64,000 nucleotides of DNA from Bacteroidales bacterium 6E (GCA_001270045.2 DF970689.1:227483-291482), one strand, 5' to 3'; shown: positions 9,309-19,842, counted from the first letter of the stretch. Notes: generated from the sequence alone by a model not told the origin. Program-made: numbers and translations.

Positions 9309-10124
9309 TTATTTGTTTTTGAACACCTGTTCAGGTCTGGTCAAGGCCCGGTAAATCAGATAAAACCCTCCAACAACGAATGGAATACTCAGCCATTGCC
9401 CCATATTTAATGACATGGTAGCCTCAAACGCTTCCTGGTCTTCCTTAATGAATTCAATAAAGAAGCGACTCAGGAAAATCAGCACAAAAAAGATCCCGGT
9501 AATAAGTCCAGGCCTGTTTTTGGCGGCAGTTTTCCAATAGAGATAACTAAGCCAGGCAAATGTACCCAGATAGACCAGAGCCTCATAGATTTGAGTCGGG
9601 TGCTTTGGTACGGTTTCACCATTCCTTTCAAATATGAATCCCCATGGAAGGGAGGTTTCAGTTCCATATATTTCCGAATTCATCAAATTCCCTGTACGGA
9701 TAAATGCCGCGACCAAAGCCGTAGGCACCACAATCCTGTCAAGAGTCCAGAATACAGTCCTTTTGGTTATCAAACGGGAATGAACGATCAGGGCAAGAAA
9801 AATACCGATAGCACCTCCATGACTGGCAAGTCCTCCATGCCATACCTTCAGGATTTCTCCCGGATGCTGGGAATAATAATCCCATCCGTAAAAGAAGACA
9901 TGTCCAAGCCGGGCACCCAAAATGGTGGCAATGATAATGTAGAAAAACAGGCTGTCGATCCATTTTGTACTGACATTCTCCGATTTAAGCATTTTTTCGC
10001 CGATATAATAACCGATAAGAAATCCAGCCGCAAAGAGCACACCATACCATCGGGGTGCGAAAGATCCCAGAGAAAAAATCTCAGGTGTTACATTCCAGTG
10101 GACAAAATTTATAACTTGGAACAT
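9309..10124 (-). CDS. lgt: Prolipoprotein diacylglyceryl transferase Lgt
   Basis: Lgt transfers diacylglycerol from phosphatidylglycerol to the lipobox cysteine of prolipoproteins in the inner membrane. This 271-residue protein has about seven membrane helices and the family's signature segments: RWYGVLFAAGF near residue 25, ARLGHVFFY near 90, WHGGLASHGGAIG near 110-122, RTGNLMNSEIYG near 145 and HPTQIYEA near 175. Its length is typical. It lies upstream of secA on the same strand as transcribed genes of export, but secA is on its 3'-to-5' far side with its own promoter, so co-transcription is not implied. It serves lipoproteins such as the two encoded just to its left. Confidence 0.97.
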   Translation of the reverse strand: MFQVINFVHWNVTPEIFSLGSFAPRWYGVLFAAGFLIGYYIGEKMLKSENVSTKWIDSLFFYIIIATILGARLGHVFFYGWDYYSQHPGEILKVWHGGLASHGGAIGIFLALIVHSRLITKRTVFWTLDRIVVPTALVAAFIRTGNLMNSEIYGTETSLPWGFIFERNGETVPKHPTQIYEALVYLGTFAWLSYLYWKTAAKNRPGLITGIFFVLIFLSRFFIEFIKEDQEAFEATMSLNMGQWLSIPFVVGGFYLIYRALTRPEQVFKNK

Positions 10125-10218
10125 GCTTATCTAGTGTTGGTTAAAATATATAACTAAAATATTTGCTTTAATTGATTATGCACTACAAATCAATGATACT
10201 TAAATCGTGAAAGGGATC

Positions 10219-13200
10219 TTATTCTCCCATGGCTCCATGGCACTGCTTATATTTCTTTCCGCTGCCACATGGGCATGGATCATTCCTTCCCACTTTTTTC
10301 TCCACCCTTACAGGTTCAGGTCTTGCCTTTTCCTGGGTCTGGCTTTGGGCACCCTCCATTGCGTTTGATGCAGTCGGCAATTCTGACTTCTGCGTACGAT
10401 ACCTGCTCATGTCTGTACGACGTGTTTCAGCCGCTTCCCTGACCTGTTCGGGATTCTGGATCGGGATATGGCCTTTCATAAGTGTAGCGACAATGTCTTT
10501 ATTCACTTTGTTAACCATAACCTTAAACAGGTTAAAGGATTCGAATTTATAGATCAGCAAAGGATCCTTTTGCTCATAGGTGGCATTCTGCACCGACTGT
10601 TTCAGGTCGTCCATCTCGCGGAGTTGTTCTTTCCATGCTTCGTCGATGGTATTCAGGACAATCTGTTTCTGGTATGACTTCACCAGTTCCCTTCCTTTGT
10701 TCTGATAAGCCTTTTCAAGATTGCAGACAATCTGGAAAAGTCTGCGGCCATCGGTAATCGGAACAACGATATTGGTATATATGTGCGATTTCTTTTCGTA
10801 TACGTCTTTGATAACCGGATAAGCCTGTTTGGCGATTGATTGTACCTTTCGGTTATAAGTTTCAATCATTACCTGGAATATTTGCTCAGTTATCTCGTTG
10901 GTATTAAGCTTACTGAACTCTTCCTCCTTAACAGGTGATTCAATTGACAGGAGTCGCATCAGTTCAAGGTTGAAATCCTCAAACTCCTGGGATCCCTGGT
11001 ATTCGTTGACCAGGTTTTCAACAGAATCGTACATCATGTTCAGGACATCCACTTCCAGGCGTTCACCAAAGAGGGCGTGGCGTCTTTTCTTGTAAATGAC
11101 TTCACGCTGTGAATTCATGACATCATCATACTCCAGCAAACGCTTACGAATACCGAAGTTATTCTCTTCAACCTTTTTCTGTGCCCTTTCAATGGACTTT
11201 GATATCATCGAATGCTGGATGACCTCACCTTCTTTCAGTCCAAGTCGGTCCATGATTCCGGCAATCCTGTCTGAACCAAACAGGCGCATCAGGTCATCCT
11301 CAAGAGAGACGAAGAACTGGGACGAACCCGGGTCTCCCTGCCTGCCTGAACGTCCACGCAACTGTCTGTCCACACGTCTGGATTCATGGCGTTCGGTACC
11401 GATGATGGCAAGACCGCCTGCCTGCTTCACTTCAGTCGTAATCTTGATGTCGGTACCCCTACCGGCCATGTTGGTGGCGATGGTTACCATACCAGCCCGT
11501 CCGGCCTCAGCAACGATTTCGGCTTCCCTCGCGTGTAACTTGGCATTCAATACGTTATGATGAATACCTTTCATTTTTAACATCCTGCTGAGCAACTCTG
11601 AAATTTCCACGGAGGTAGTACCTACGAGAACCGGACGACCGGCCTTGTTGAGATTTTCAATTTCCTGGATGACAGCATTATATTTTTCACGCTTCGTTTT
11701 ATAAACCAAGTCCTCCTGGTCCTTACGGATTATCGGGCGGTTGGTTGGGATGACCACCACTTCAAGCTTGTAGATATCCCACAATTCCCCTGCTTCAGTT
11801 TCGGCGGTACCTGTCATGCCGGCTAGCTTATGGTACATCCTGAAGTAATTCTGGAGGGTAATGGTTGCAAATGTCTGTGTGGCAGCTTCTACCTTAACTC
11901 TTTCTTTGGCCTCAATAGCCTGGTGGAGACCATCGGAATATCTTCGCCCCTCCATGATACGGCCAGTTTGTTCATCGACAATTTTGACCTTATTGTCGAT
12001 TACCACATATTCGACATCCTTTTCGAACATGGTGTAGGCCTTGAGCAACTGGTTGATGGTATGAACCCTCTCCGACTTGACTGCATAGTCCTGAAGCAGT
12101 TTATCCTTTTTTTCGATTCGCTCTTCAGCTGTCAGGTTAGAGTGCTCAAGCTCTGCGATAGAAGCACCCATGTCAGGCAGAATAAAGAATGAAGGATCCT
12201 CGAATCCGGCAGAAATCAGGTCGATACCCTTTTCCGTAAGGTCGACAGAATTCTGTTTTTCTTCAATGACAAAATACAGAGGATCAGTTACGATATGCAT
12301 ATTTTTGTTGTTGTCCTGCATGTAAAAATTTTCGGTCTTCAGCAGGATCCCCTTCATTCCTTCTTCACTAAGGAACTTGATCAGGGTTTTATTTTTTGGC
12401 ATACCCTTATGAGCCCGCAAAAGCAGCAGACCACCCTCCTTCTTTTCATCATCCGTCGCATCGGGTTTTGTCAGAAGTCTCTTGGCATCTGTAAATACCG
12501 TATTGATCAGTTCACGTTGTGCACGGAAAAGTTTCTCGACATATTGTTTCAGCTCTTCGAACTGCTGGTTTTCACCCTTCGGAACCGGGCCTGAAATGAT
12601 AAGCGGTGTACGCGCATCATCAATCAACACCGAATCCACCTCATCCACAATTGCATAGTGATGTTTTCTCTGGACAAGGTCTTGTGGATTGATGGCCATG
12701 TTATCACGCAGATAGTCGAAACCGAATTCGTTATTGGTACCATAAGTGATATCGGCATTGTATGCATTTCTGCGGGCTTCTGAATTGGGTTGGTGTTTGT
12801 CGATACAATCCACTTTTAACCCGTGAAATTCAAAGATTGGCCCCATCCATTCAGAGTCACGTTTCGACAGGTAGTCATTGACGGTAACTACGTGGACACC
12901 TCTACCGGCAAGGGCATTCAGGAACACCGGCAATGTAGCGACAAGTGTTTTCCCCTCACCTGTAGCCATTTCTGAAATCTTACCCTGATGCAATACAACC
13001 CCACCGATCAACTGCACGTCGTAGTGCACCATCTCCCATTTGATTTCGCTGCCTCCGGCAATCCAACGGTTGTTCCAGTATGCCTTATCTCCTTCAATGG
13101 TGATGCTGGAACGAGTCGCCGCAAGGTCGCGGTCGTAATTCCGTGCGGTTACTTCAATTCTTTCATTTCCAGCAAAACGATTGGCAGTTTCCTTAACGAT

Positions 13201-13539
13201 AGAAAAGGCTGTGGGAAGTATTTCATTGAGCGTGGCTTCAATCTTCTCTATGATAATTTCCTCTAACTTGTCGATTCGCTCATATAATTTTTCACTCTCC
13301 TGTATTTCAACCTCTTCGACCTTGAGCTTAATTTCTTCGATCTCCGTGGTTTCAAGCTGAATCCGTTCCTTTATCAGTGCCTTCAGACGATCGCTTTCAT
13401 CCCTGAGCTGATCGTTGCTGAGTTTGACAATCCGCTCGTATTCCTTCTTAATTGCCTGAAGGACAGGATCAATATCTTTTATATCCCGGTCTGATTTATT
13501 CCCGAGTATTTTGCTTAAAATCTTAGTAACAAATGCCAT
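10219..13539 (-). CDS. secA: Preprotein translocase ATPase SecA
   Basis: SecA drives post-translational export through SecYEG. The protein is 1106 residues, in the long Bacteroidota size class, because of insertions such as the charged stretch at about 58-100 (rich in E and K, probably coiled coil) and in the nucleotide-binding domain. Walker A is MATGEGKT at about 191-198, and the DEAD-like box appears as [12 protein letters not shown]. Motifs for the second nucleotide-binding domain (MAGRGTDI, then [13 protein letters not shown]) are intact. The C-terminus is a SEC-C zinc-binding tail, [18 protein letters not shown] near-consensus promoter lies just upstream. Start at 13539 gives the usual N-terminal helix. 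Confidence 0.99.
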   Translation of the reverse strand: MAFVTKILSKILGNKSDRDIKDIDPVLQAIKKEYERIVKLSNDQLRDESDRLKALIKERIQLETTEIEEIKLKVEEVEIQESEKLYERIDKLEEIIIEKIEATLNEILPTAFSIVKETANRFAGNERIEVTARNYDRDLAATRSSITIEGDKAYWNNRWIAGGSEIKWEMVHYDVQLIGGVVLHQGKISEMATGEGKTLVATLPVFLNALAGRGVHVVTVNDYLSKRDSEWMGPIFEFHGLKVDCIDKHQPNSEARRNAYNADITYGTNNEFGFDYLRDNMAINPQDLVQRKHHYAIVDEVDSVLIDDARTPLIISGPVPKGENQQFEELKQYVEKLFRAQRELINTVFTDAKRLLTKPDATDDEKKEGGLLLLRAHKGMPKNKTLIKFLSEEGMKGILLKTENFYMQDNNKNMHIVTDPLYFVIEEKQNSVDLTEKGIDLISAGFEDPSFFILPDMGASIAELEHSNLTAEERIEKKDKLLQDYAVKSERVHTINQLLKAYTMFEKDVEYVVIDNKVKIVDEQTGRIMEGRRYSDGLHQAIEAKERVKVEAATQTFATITLQNYFRMYHKLAGMTGTAETEAGELWDIYKLEVVVIPTNRPIIRKDQEDLVYKTKREKYNAVIQEIENLNKAGRPVLVGTTSVEISELLSRMLKMKGIHHNVLNAKLHAREAEIVAEAGRAGMVTIATNMAGRGTDIKITTEVKQAGGLAIIGTERHESRRVDRQLRGRSGRQGDPGSSQFFVSLEDDLMRLFGSDRIAGIMDRLGLKEGEVIQHSMISKSIERAQKKVEENNFGIRKRLLEYDDVMNSQREVIYKKRRHALFGERLEVDVLNMMYDSVENLVNEYQGSQEFEDFNLELMRLLSIESPVKEEEFSKLNTNEITEQIFQVMIETYNRKVQSIAKQAYPVIKDVYEKKSHIYTNIVVPITDGRRLFQIVCNLEKAYQNKGRELVKSYQKQIVLNTIDEAWKEQLREMDDLKQSVQNATYEQKDPLLIYKFESFNLFKVMVNKVNKDIVATLMKGHIPIQNPEQVREAAETRRTDMSRYRTQKSELPTASNAMEGAQSQTQEKARPEPVRVEKKVGRNDPCPCGSGKKYKQCHGAMGE

Positions 13540-13573
13540 ATGGATACTTTAATTCCTTATTAATACAGTGTTG

Positions 13574-13581
13574 CAAATGTA
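13574..13581 (-). promoter_or_regulatory. Candidate -7 box for secA (TACATTTG)
   Basis: Read on the minus strand, TACATTTGC matches TAnnTTTG exactly, with TTTT in place of TTTG 19 bases upstream. The predicted start near 13568 gives a leader of about 28 bases before the secA ATG. Confidence 0.55.
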
Positions 13582-13740
13582 GTCAATTGTGAAGCTTATA
13601 AAAAATGCCCACATTACTTTTTATAAATATCATGCCATCACAAAAACCTGACGCAATGTCGGTATTCCTGAAACATCAGGAAAGAAAGGAATGATTATCC
13701 GGCCATAATAGCAGATATATTTACGATATCACAATAATGA

Positions 13741-13748
13741 TACATTTG
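13741..13748 (+). promoter_or_regulatory. Candidate -7 box (TACATTTG) for the small Cys-rich protein
   Basis: TACATTTGCA is an exact TAnnTTTG match about 50 bases upstream of the ATG at 13795. No clear -33 TTTG is present at the right spacing. Its presence supports the small downstream gene being real. Confidence 0.5.
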
Positions 13749-13794
13749 CACGGCGTTAATCAGTCATCATCATTGACATTTTAATAGAGACAAT

Positions 13795-13980
13795 ATGGAA
13801 ATTCAGGATAATCACCGATGTTTCGTCTGCAAAAGTACATTGAAGAAGGACCAGTACAGGATGAATACCTCAGTCATGAAGCCCGTGTGTCTTCAATGTG
13901 CAGGATCTGAAAAGGAAAAACAGTCTGAGGAAAACTTGCTTGACAGCCTGGCTGACGGATTGGTCTGCGGGTGCATCTAA
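13795..13980 (+). CDS. Small cysteine-rich protein, probably zinc-binding
   Basis: The protein has 61 residues. It has two CxxC pairs (C9-F-V-C12 and C32-L-Q-C35) spaced like a zinc ribbon, and a C-terminal CGC. The middle is basic, the tail acidic. A good promoter box lies upstream and the stop codon overlaps the stop of the convergent lipid kinase gene by four bases (CTAA). I recognise no family. A zinc-ribbon adaptor or redox-active peptide are both possible. Confidence 0.62.
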   Translation: MEIQDNHRCFVCKSTLKKDQYRMNTSVMKPVCLQCAGSEKEKQSEENLLDSLADGLVCGCI

Positions 13981-14915
13981 TCGAGTAAGTAGGTAATTTT
14001 TCCCGCGATCTCAACTTCTATTTTTCGGACCGTGACTGGATTGTTACCTTCCATAAGTACCTCGCCATCGCTTTCAAAATAAAACTTATCAGTATTATCC
14101 ACTTGAAGTTTTACTTTATTCATCGGTTTTAAATAGCTCACCAAAGGATTGTTATATTGAGGCTGTTGAAGCATTGAAATTGCAATTAGTGACCTGAATA
14201 ACTTGAGATTGGTTCCCCTTCTAAGGATTACAGACTCAAACATGCCATCATTATTCTGCAGTTTTTGATTAATTGGCATGCCCCCACCAAAATATTTTCC
14301 GAGCATGAATAGAAACATCACTGGTTCTGCAGAATCCAGGCCTATACCTGGTACATCATAATCGACCTTTCCAACCGAACCGTTCAGTTTATAAATTGCC
14401 TTGGTGGCAGCCTCAAAATAACGAAAGGTGGCCGGCATTTTCCTTCGCCTCAGATCCTCGTATTCGAGTAAAGTTTGTGAATCAAGTCCAATACCCCCTA
14501 CATTGAAGATATACCTTTGATAAGTATCATTAATCGTAGCCAAGAGATAATCGTCAGTGATAATCCTGATGGCAACATCTTCTGTTTTTTCGAAATTTCC
14601 GGCCAAAGTCGAATATAAGCCAGCCCTGTTGAGCTCAATCAGTGACTTATGACGGTCGTTGCCTGATCCTCTTGGAGTAATTTTGATCAGTTTGTCTTTC
14701 AGGAAGGAACCATTGGCAATCAAGACATCATTCAGTGTGCCGGACAGCGTACCGTCCCCCCCCACGAGTTCAATTATCCGTGGATTCAGATTGATCAGAT
14801 TATTGGCGGCATCTTTTGATGAACTGGTAAACACAACTTCAGCCTCAGGCTGTGCTTTATATCGGGTAATATTCTGATTGACAATGACTACTCTTTTCTT
14901 TTCCATATCATTCAT
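13977..14915 (-). CDS. Diacylglycerol kinase-family lipid kinase
   Basis: This 312-residue protein carries the DAGK catalytic-domain signature VGGDGTLSGTLNDVL at about 51-65 and the following PRGSGNDRHKSL segment, where most relatives have GTxND. The second half is the beta-rich domain of YegS/LCB5-like enzymes, including FESDGEVLMEGN near the end, which contains the conserved DGE. It should phosphorylate a lipid such as diacylglycerol or a sphingoid base; many Bacteroidota make sphingolipids, so a long-chain-base substrate is possible. It is transcribed alone, 155 bases beyond the ferredoxin gene, from which it is separated by a terminator. Confidence 0.88.
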   Translation of the reverse strand: MNDMEKKRVVIVNQNITRYKAQPEAEVVFTSSSKDAANNLINLNPRIIELVGGDGTLSGTLNDVLIANGSFLKDKLIKITPRGSGNDRHKSLIELNRAGLYSTLAGNFEKTEDVAIRIITDDYLLATINDTYQRYIFNVGGIGLDSQTLLEYEDLRRRKMPATFRYFEAATKAIYKLNGSVGKVDYDVPGIGLDSAEPVMFLFMLGKYFGGGMPINQKLQNNDGMFESVILRRGTNLKLFRSLIAISMLQQPQYNNPLVSYLKPMNKVKLQVDNTDKFYFESDGEVLMEGNNPVTVRKIEVEIAGKITYLLD

Positions 14916-15017
14916 CTCCGCCCAGAGTTCCTGAGGACGGGTAAAGCTAAGAAAAATTCAGTTACGCATGAATGGTTCAAAATATTTCGACTGACCGGTC
15001 AAATCACCGGGTATTAT

Positions 15018-15047
15018 AAAAAAAGCCTGAAGCATTGCTCCAGGCTT
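15018..15047 (-). terminator. Rho-independent terminator of the ferredoxin gene
   Basis: On the minus strand AAGCCTG pairs with CAGGCTT around an 11-base loop and is followed by seven Ts (15018-15024 read in reverse). It starts about 24 bases past the ferredoxin stop codon. Confidence 0.85.
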
Positions 15048-15070
15048 GAGTTTTTTTTATCTCCGGGATA

Positions 15071-15316
<246 letters not shown>

Positions 15317-15424
15317 TTAAATTACGGTCATATATTCTTGGAATTTGCAAACATTGCATGGTCAATTCCAAGCCTCGTAAATTTTTATTTTACCTTTACA
15401 ACCGGCACTGAATGAGCTTTCGCT

Positions 15425-16252
15425 ATGATGGAAGAAGGAAATTTTTTACTTGCATTTCTCCTGACCTTGTTTGCAGGTTTGTCAACCGGGATAGGAAGCA
15501 CGATCGCATTTCTGGCAAAAAGGACCAACACGAAGTTACTTTCGTTTGCCCTGGGATTTTCTGCCGGAGTGATGATCTATATTTCTTTCGTTGAGATTTT
15601 TCCGGATGCCAGAAGTACATTTATTGAGAAATTTGGGGAATTTAACGGCACACTCTATACCCTGACCTCCTTCTTTGGGGGCATGCTGTTAATCGCAATG
15701 ATTGACAAATTCATTCCGTCGGCAGAAAACCCTCATGAAATGCGTTCTGTAGAATCGATGGACAACGAAAAGAAAGCCTTAAACTTCAGGAAACTATACC
15801 GCCTTGGCATTATGACTTCCCTTGCAGTCGGGATCCACAACTTTCCCGAAGGAATTGCCACCTTCATGTCGGTCATGAAAGATCCCGGGTTAGGAGTTGC
15901 CATCGCAATAGCGATCGCCATCCATAATATTCCTGAAGGAATTGCCGTATCTGTGCCGGTCTATTATGCAACTGGGGATCGCAAAAAAGCATTTATGCTC
16001 TCCTTTCTATCCGGATTATCAGAGCCTATAGGGGCACTTATCGCCTACCTGCTGCTGATTCCCCTTTTAGACTCAGGAAGCTTTGATGTGGTTTTTGGCG
16101 CAGTCATGGCAGGAATCGCCGGCATTATGGTTTTTATTTCCCTGGACGAGCTTTTGCCTTCGGCGGAAGAATATGGCGAACACCATATCGCTATCTATGG
16201 ATTGACCGGAGGAATGGGCGTAATGGCCTTAAGCCTTCTTTTCCTTATTTAA
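15425..16252 (+). CDS. zupT: ZIP-family metal transporter ZupT
   Basis: ZupT imports zinc and other divalent cations across the inner membrane. The protein has 275 residues and about eight helices. The metal-site helices are diagnostic: GIHNFPEGIATF near 138-149 and AIHNIPEGIAVS near 160-171, followed by SGLSEPIGAL near 197. There is a polar loop at about 95-125, shorter than in eukaryotic ZIPs. The 3' end overlaps the convergent nth gene by 24 bases. I start at the first of two ATGs. No zinc-responsive operator is obvious upstream. Confidence 0.95.
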   Translation: MMEEGNFLLAFLLTLFAGLSTGIGSTIAFLAKRTNTKLLSFALGFSAGVMIYISFVEIFPDARSTFIEKFGEFNGTLYTLTSFFGGMLLIAMIDKFIPSAENPHEMRSVESMDNEKKALNFRKLYRLGIMTSLAVGIHNFPEGIATFMSVMKDPGLGVAIAIAIAIHNIPEGIAVSVPVYYATGDRKKAFMLSFLSGLSEPIGALIAYLLLIPLLDSGSFDVVFGAVMAGIAGIMVFISLDELLPSAEEYGEHHIAIYGLTGGMGVMALSLLFLI

Positions 16253-16885
16253 TTCCTTGTAATACTTACATACATCGGTCAGCCCACATTTTTCACACAA
16301 AGGCTTTCTGGCGAGGCATACATAGCGTCCATGAAGGATCAGCCAATGATGGGCAGTGGCAACCAGCTCTTCCGGAATATATTTGACTAGTTGTTTCTCG
16401 GCTTCCAATGGATTTTTAGCCTTGACTGTCAAACCAATGCGCCCAGCAACCCTGAAAACGTGTGTGTCGACAGCCATGGCAGGCTTGTTATATACAACTG
16501 AAGCAATTACGTTGGCAGTTTTGCGCCCTACTCCCGGAAGTTTCTGAAGATCATCAACATCTTCAGGAACCTTGCCATCAAATGACTCAACCAGCTTCTT
16601 TGCCATTCCAACCAAATGCTTCGACTTATTATTTGGATAAGAACAGGTTTTAATATAGTCGAATATCTCGGCCGGCTCCGCTTCTGACATACTGACTGCA
16701 TCAGGATATCGCTGCAATAGTGCCGGTGTAATCTGGTTTACCCGCTTATCCGTGCATTGCGCAGAAAGAATGACTGCTACAATAAGGTGAAAAGGATTGG
16801 AATATTCCAGCTCAGTCTCGGCAACCGGCATCGTTTTTAAAAAATATTCAATAACGGAATTAAACAGTAATTTTCTGGAAGTCAT
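16229..16885 (-). CDS. nth: Endonuclease III (DNA glycosylase/AP lyase)
   Basis: Nth removes oxidised pyrimidines and cleaves abasic sites in base-excision repair. The protein has 218 residues, close to the usual 210. The helix-hairpin-helix is LPGVGRKTANVIA near 112-124 and contains the catalytic lysine, and the catalytic aspartate is in VDTHVFRV near 138. The C-terminal [4Fe-4S] loop is C-x6-C-x2-C-x5-C (CLARKPLCEKCGLTDVC). It is convergent with zupT and overlaps it by 24 bases, and is divergent from the ABC-F gene. Confidence 0.98.
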   Translation of the reverse strand: MTSRKLLFNSVIEYFLKTMPVAETELEYSNPFHLIVAVILSAQCTDKRVNQITPALLQRYPDAVSMSEAEPAEIFDYIKTCSYPNNKSKHLVGMAKKLVESFDGKVPEDVDDLQKLPGVGRKTANVIASVVYNKPAMAVDTHVFRVAGRIGLTVKAKNPLEAEKQLVKYIPEELVATAHHWLILHGRYVCLARKPLCEKCGLTDVCKYYKELNKEKKA

Positions 16886-17063
16886 ACAATTTAAACTTGA
16901 ATTATGAATTTTTTAATCGAAAGTTTAAAAAAATATCAATTCTGGGTGTAACAAACACAGGCAATACAAGTCTTATAGATTAAAAGTATCAATTTTACGA
17001 TAATTATTACGGAGATCATTTCACCTCCTCATAGAAATGGTTTTAAATTAGACAATTAATCAG

Positions 17064-17091
17064 AAAAAGCCGGTGTTGACCGGCTTTTTTT
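17064..17091 (+). terminator. Orphan hairpin terminator in the leader of the ABC-F gene
   Basis: AAGCCGGT (17067-17074) pairs with ACCGGCTT (17079-17086) around a 4-base loop and is followed by a run of Ts. No gene ends before it on the plus strand; nth upstream is divergent. It therefore either ends a small RNA or attenuates transcription into the ABC-F gene, whose ATG is about 42 bases downstream. A five-codon minimal frame (ATG at 17037, stop 17049-17051) lies just before the hairpin. Confidence 0.7.
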
Positions 17092-17132
17092 ATCTCTCCC
17101 TCCTTTTTTCTACATTTGACAAAAAATTTTTC

Positions 17133-18995
17133 ATGGTCCCATACCTTCAGGTCGAAGAGGTTTCCAAGAGATACGGAGACAGATTACTTTTTGAAAACAT
17201 TTCATTTACCATCAACAAGGATGACAAAGTTGCCTTGATTGCCCCGAATGGTGCCGGCAAAACATCCTTGCTTGACCTGATAGCCGGCAAAGAGTCGCCC
17301 GACAGCGGAAAAATTACCCGGACCAATGATATCACATTTGGTTATTTTGAGCAAATCCCCACCCTCGACCCTTCAAAAACCGTCATGAATGAAATATTTT
17401 CAGGTGATAACGAAAGAATACAGATCATCAGGGAGTTTGAGGATGCAGTACTCCATCACCGACAGGAGGATATAGCCAGATTATCTGGCAGAATTGACCA
17501 ACTTGGTGCATGGGATGTTGAAGTTGAGATCAGGCAAATTCTTACCCAGCTGAAAATAAACAACCTTGATGCGATTGTTGGAGAATTATCCGGAGGACAG
17601 AAAAAACGCCTTGCACTTGCAAAAGTCCTGATTGGACAGCCTGATTTCCTGATTCTTGATGAGCCAACCAACCACCTTGACCTGGACATGATCGAATGGC
17701 TTGAAAAATATCTCGACAAATCAAGGATAACCGTGCTGATGGTAACACACGACCGCTACTTCCTGGATCGGATATGTAACGAAATCATCGAACTCGAAGA
17801 CAATGTCATTTACAAATACAGGGGAAATTACAGCTACTACCTCGAAAAAAGAGATGAAAGGATACAGTCACAGCAGGCAAGCGTAGCTAAGGCACAAAAT
17901 CTGATGAGGACCGAAATCGAGTGGATCAGGCGAATGCCCAAAGCCCGCGGAACCAAGGCAAAATACAGGGTTGATGCCTTCGACCAGTTACAGGAACAGG
18001 CAAGGCAGAAATCAAATGAAAAATCGGTACGTCTGGATATGAAATCTTCCAGGCTTGGAAAAAAGATACTCGAAATCAAAGGTGTCAGTAAATCATATGG
18101 CCCGTTAAACCTTGTAACTAACTTTTCCTACAGCTTCTCACGGTTTGAGAAAGTGGGCATCATCGGCGATAATGGCTCTGGAAAAAGCACATTCCTTAAC
18201 CTGATCACCGGCCTCGTAACTCCAGATACCGGTGAGATCGAAACCGGACAAACCATAAAGTTCGGCTATTACCGACAGGATGGCATCCAGTTCGATATGA
18301 AGGAAAAGGTGATCGATGCGGTCACGAAAATCGCCGAAGATGTCCAGCTCGAAGGTGGAATCAGGCTGAGTGCGACACAATTGCTGACCAAGTTCTTGTT
18401 TCCCCCTTCTGTTCAGTACGATTTTGTAGAAAAGCTTAGCGGGGGCGAAAAACGACGGCTTTATTTGTGTACAATACTCATGCAGAATCCAAATTTCCTG
18501 ATCCTTGATGAGCCTACCAATGATCTGGATATCATGACGCTAAATGTATTGGAAGATTATCTGGCGGATTTTGACGGTTGTGTCATCATTGTTTCTCACG
18601 ACCGATTTTTCATGGATAAAATTGCGGACCATCTTTTTGTATTTGACGGAAAAGGATCGATTGCCGACTTTCCCGGGAACTATACCCAATACAGAAACAA
18701 AATAGAGGAAGAGGCTGCAGAAAGGAAAACTGATACCGTGAAAACAACCGTCGAACCATCACGGCCAAAAAATACGGATAACACTAAACTTACCTACAAG
18801 GAAAAAAGGGAATTGGAGCAACTTGAAGTTGACATTCCCCTTCTTGAAGAGAGAAAGAAAGAGTTGGAAGAACTTTTGAACTCAGGAACTCTCGACCATA
18901 ATACCCTGTTTAGCAAATCACAGGAAATTGTACTTTTATCGGAAAAACTGGAGGAGATGGAATTAAGGTGGCTTGAACTGAGTGATAAAGGATAA
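17133..18995 (+). CDS. Uup-type ABC-F ATPase
   Basis: ABC-F proteins act on ribosomes or replication intermediates, not in transport. The protein has 620 residues. It contains two ABC domains without membrane segments: Walker A APNGAGKTS and GDNGSGKST, signatures LSGGQKKRLALAK and LSGGEKRRLYLCT, Walker B ILDEPTNHLDL and ILDEPTNDLDI. A charged linker lies between the domains (about 240-310). The C-terminal ~75 residues are a charged coiled coil (KEKRELEQLEVDIPLLEERK), the mark of the Uup subfamily. I use the ATG at 17133, because a longer in-frame start at 17073 lies inside the terminator hairpin. A role in preventing precise excision or in ribosome rescue is family knowledge. Confidence 0.93.
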   Translation: MVPYLQVEEVSKRYGDRLLFENISFTINKDDKVALIAPNGAGKTSLLDLIAGKESPDSGKITRTNDITFGYFEQIPTLDPSKTVMNEIFSGDNERIQIIREFEDAVLHHRQEDIARLSGRIDQLGAWDVEVEIRQILTQLKINNLDAIVGELSGGQKKRLALAKVLIGQPDFLILDEPTNHLDLDMIEWLEKYLDKSRITVLMVTHDRYFLDRICNEIIELEDNVIYKYRGNYSYYLEKRDERIQSQQASVAKAQNLMRTEIEWIRRMPKARGTKAKYRVDAFDQLQEQARQKSNEKSVRLDMKSSRLGKKILEIKGVSKSYGPLNLVTNFSYSFSRFEKVGIIGDNGSGKSTFLNLITGLVTPDTGEIETGQTIKFGYYRQDGIQFDMKEKVIDAVTKIAEDVQLEGGIRLSATQLLTKFLFPPSVQYDFVEKLSGGEKRRLYLCTILMQNPNFLILDEPTNDLDIMTLNVLEDYLADFDGCVIIVSHDRFFMDKIADHLFVFDGKGSIADFPGNYTQYRNKIEEEAAERKTDTVKTTVEPSRPKNTDNTKLTYKEKRELEQLEVDIPLLEERKKELEELLNSGTLDHNTLFSKSQEIVLLSEKLEEMELRWLELSDKG

Positions 18996-19054
18996 TGCCG
19001 AATGATGGCCACACAATTTCACAAGGATTGACTGACTAACTAAAATTTCTGATC

Positions 19055-19690
19055 ATGCTCGAAGAAAATCTTTTAAGCTCATTCACGTTTCTTGAACCAG
19101 AGCTTCAAAAGGAGATACTTGAAAACGGAAGATACAAAACCTTTGAGGCAGGTGAAAACCTAATCCGCGAAGGACAGTATATCGCTGGTTTCCCATTGGT
19201 TATCAAAGGATTGATCAGGGTAACCAAAAAAAACCAGGATGGGAATGAGTTACTACTTTATTACCTGAAAGAAAATGAGGTTTGCGCCATGTCATTGACA
19301 TGCTGCATGACCCGACAGGTAAGCCAGGTCAATGCCGTTGCGGAAGAATCGGTCAGGGTAATTATCCTTCCTGTCGAATACCTTGACATCTGGATCAATA
19401 AATATCCCTTTTGGAAGCAGTTTGTAATGCAGACTTTCCAGAACAGATTCCGTGAACTGATTGATGTAGTCGAAGCCATCGCATTCATGAAATTGGATGA
19501 ACGCTTGATCCGTTTTTTTGAGGAAAGACATTCCAAAACTGGTTCGAAAACCTATGAGGGTACCCATCTTGACTTGGCAATGCAGCTAAATTCTTCCAGA
19601 GAAGTGATTTCCCGTCTGCTTAAAAAGCTTGAAAATCAAGGAAAAGTAATCATGTATAGAAATTTTATCGACTATTCAGGTCTTTTGTGA
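19055..19690 (+). CDS. Crp/Fnr-family transcriptional regulator
   Basis: The protein has 211 residues. Residues ~20-120 form a cyclic-nucleotide-binding-like beta roll (FEAGENLIREGQYIAGFPLVIKG), and residues ~165-205 a winged helix-turn-helix (GTHLDLAMQLNSSREVISRLLKKLENQG). The roll lacks the cAMP-binding RxS motif of Crp. It carries a cysteine-rich loop C80-A-M-S-L-T-C-C (VCAMSLTCCMT), common in Bacteroidota members of this family, which could be redox-active, though the four N-terminal cysteines of a classical Fnr cluster are absent. It lies 59 bases after the ABC-F gene on the same strand. Its targets and signal are unknown. Confidence 0.92.
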   Translation: MLEENLLSSFTFLEPELQKEILENGRYKTFEAGENLIREGQYIAGFPLVIKGLIRVTKKNQDGNELLLYYLKENEVCAMSLTCCMTRQVSQVNAVAEESVRVIILPVEYLDIWINKYPFWKQFVMQTFQNRFRELIDVVEAIAFMKLDERLIRFFEERHSKTGSKTYEGTHLDLAMQLNSSREVISRLLKKLENQGKVIMYRNFIDYSGLL

Positions 19691-19809
19691 CTTAAATTAC
19701 ATTCTCAATAATTTCAACATGATAGATTTGCACTCATTAAATGTTTATGCATTTAATCTTGCTTCATAATTTTTTGGGTTAAAATCGGTTAGTAGTTGAA
19801 GGTTGTTAG

Positions 19810-19842
19810 TGCCAGTCTCTGAGGAGTCTGGCATTTTCTTTT
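19810..19842 (+). terminator. Rho-independent terminator after the Crp/Fnr gene
   Basis: TGCCAG-CTC (19810-19819, one mismatch) pairs with GAG-CTGGCA (19824-19833), followed by TTTTCTTTTT. It lies 120 bases beyond the regulator's stop codon. Confidence 0.8.
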
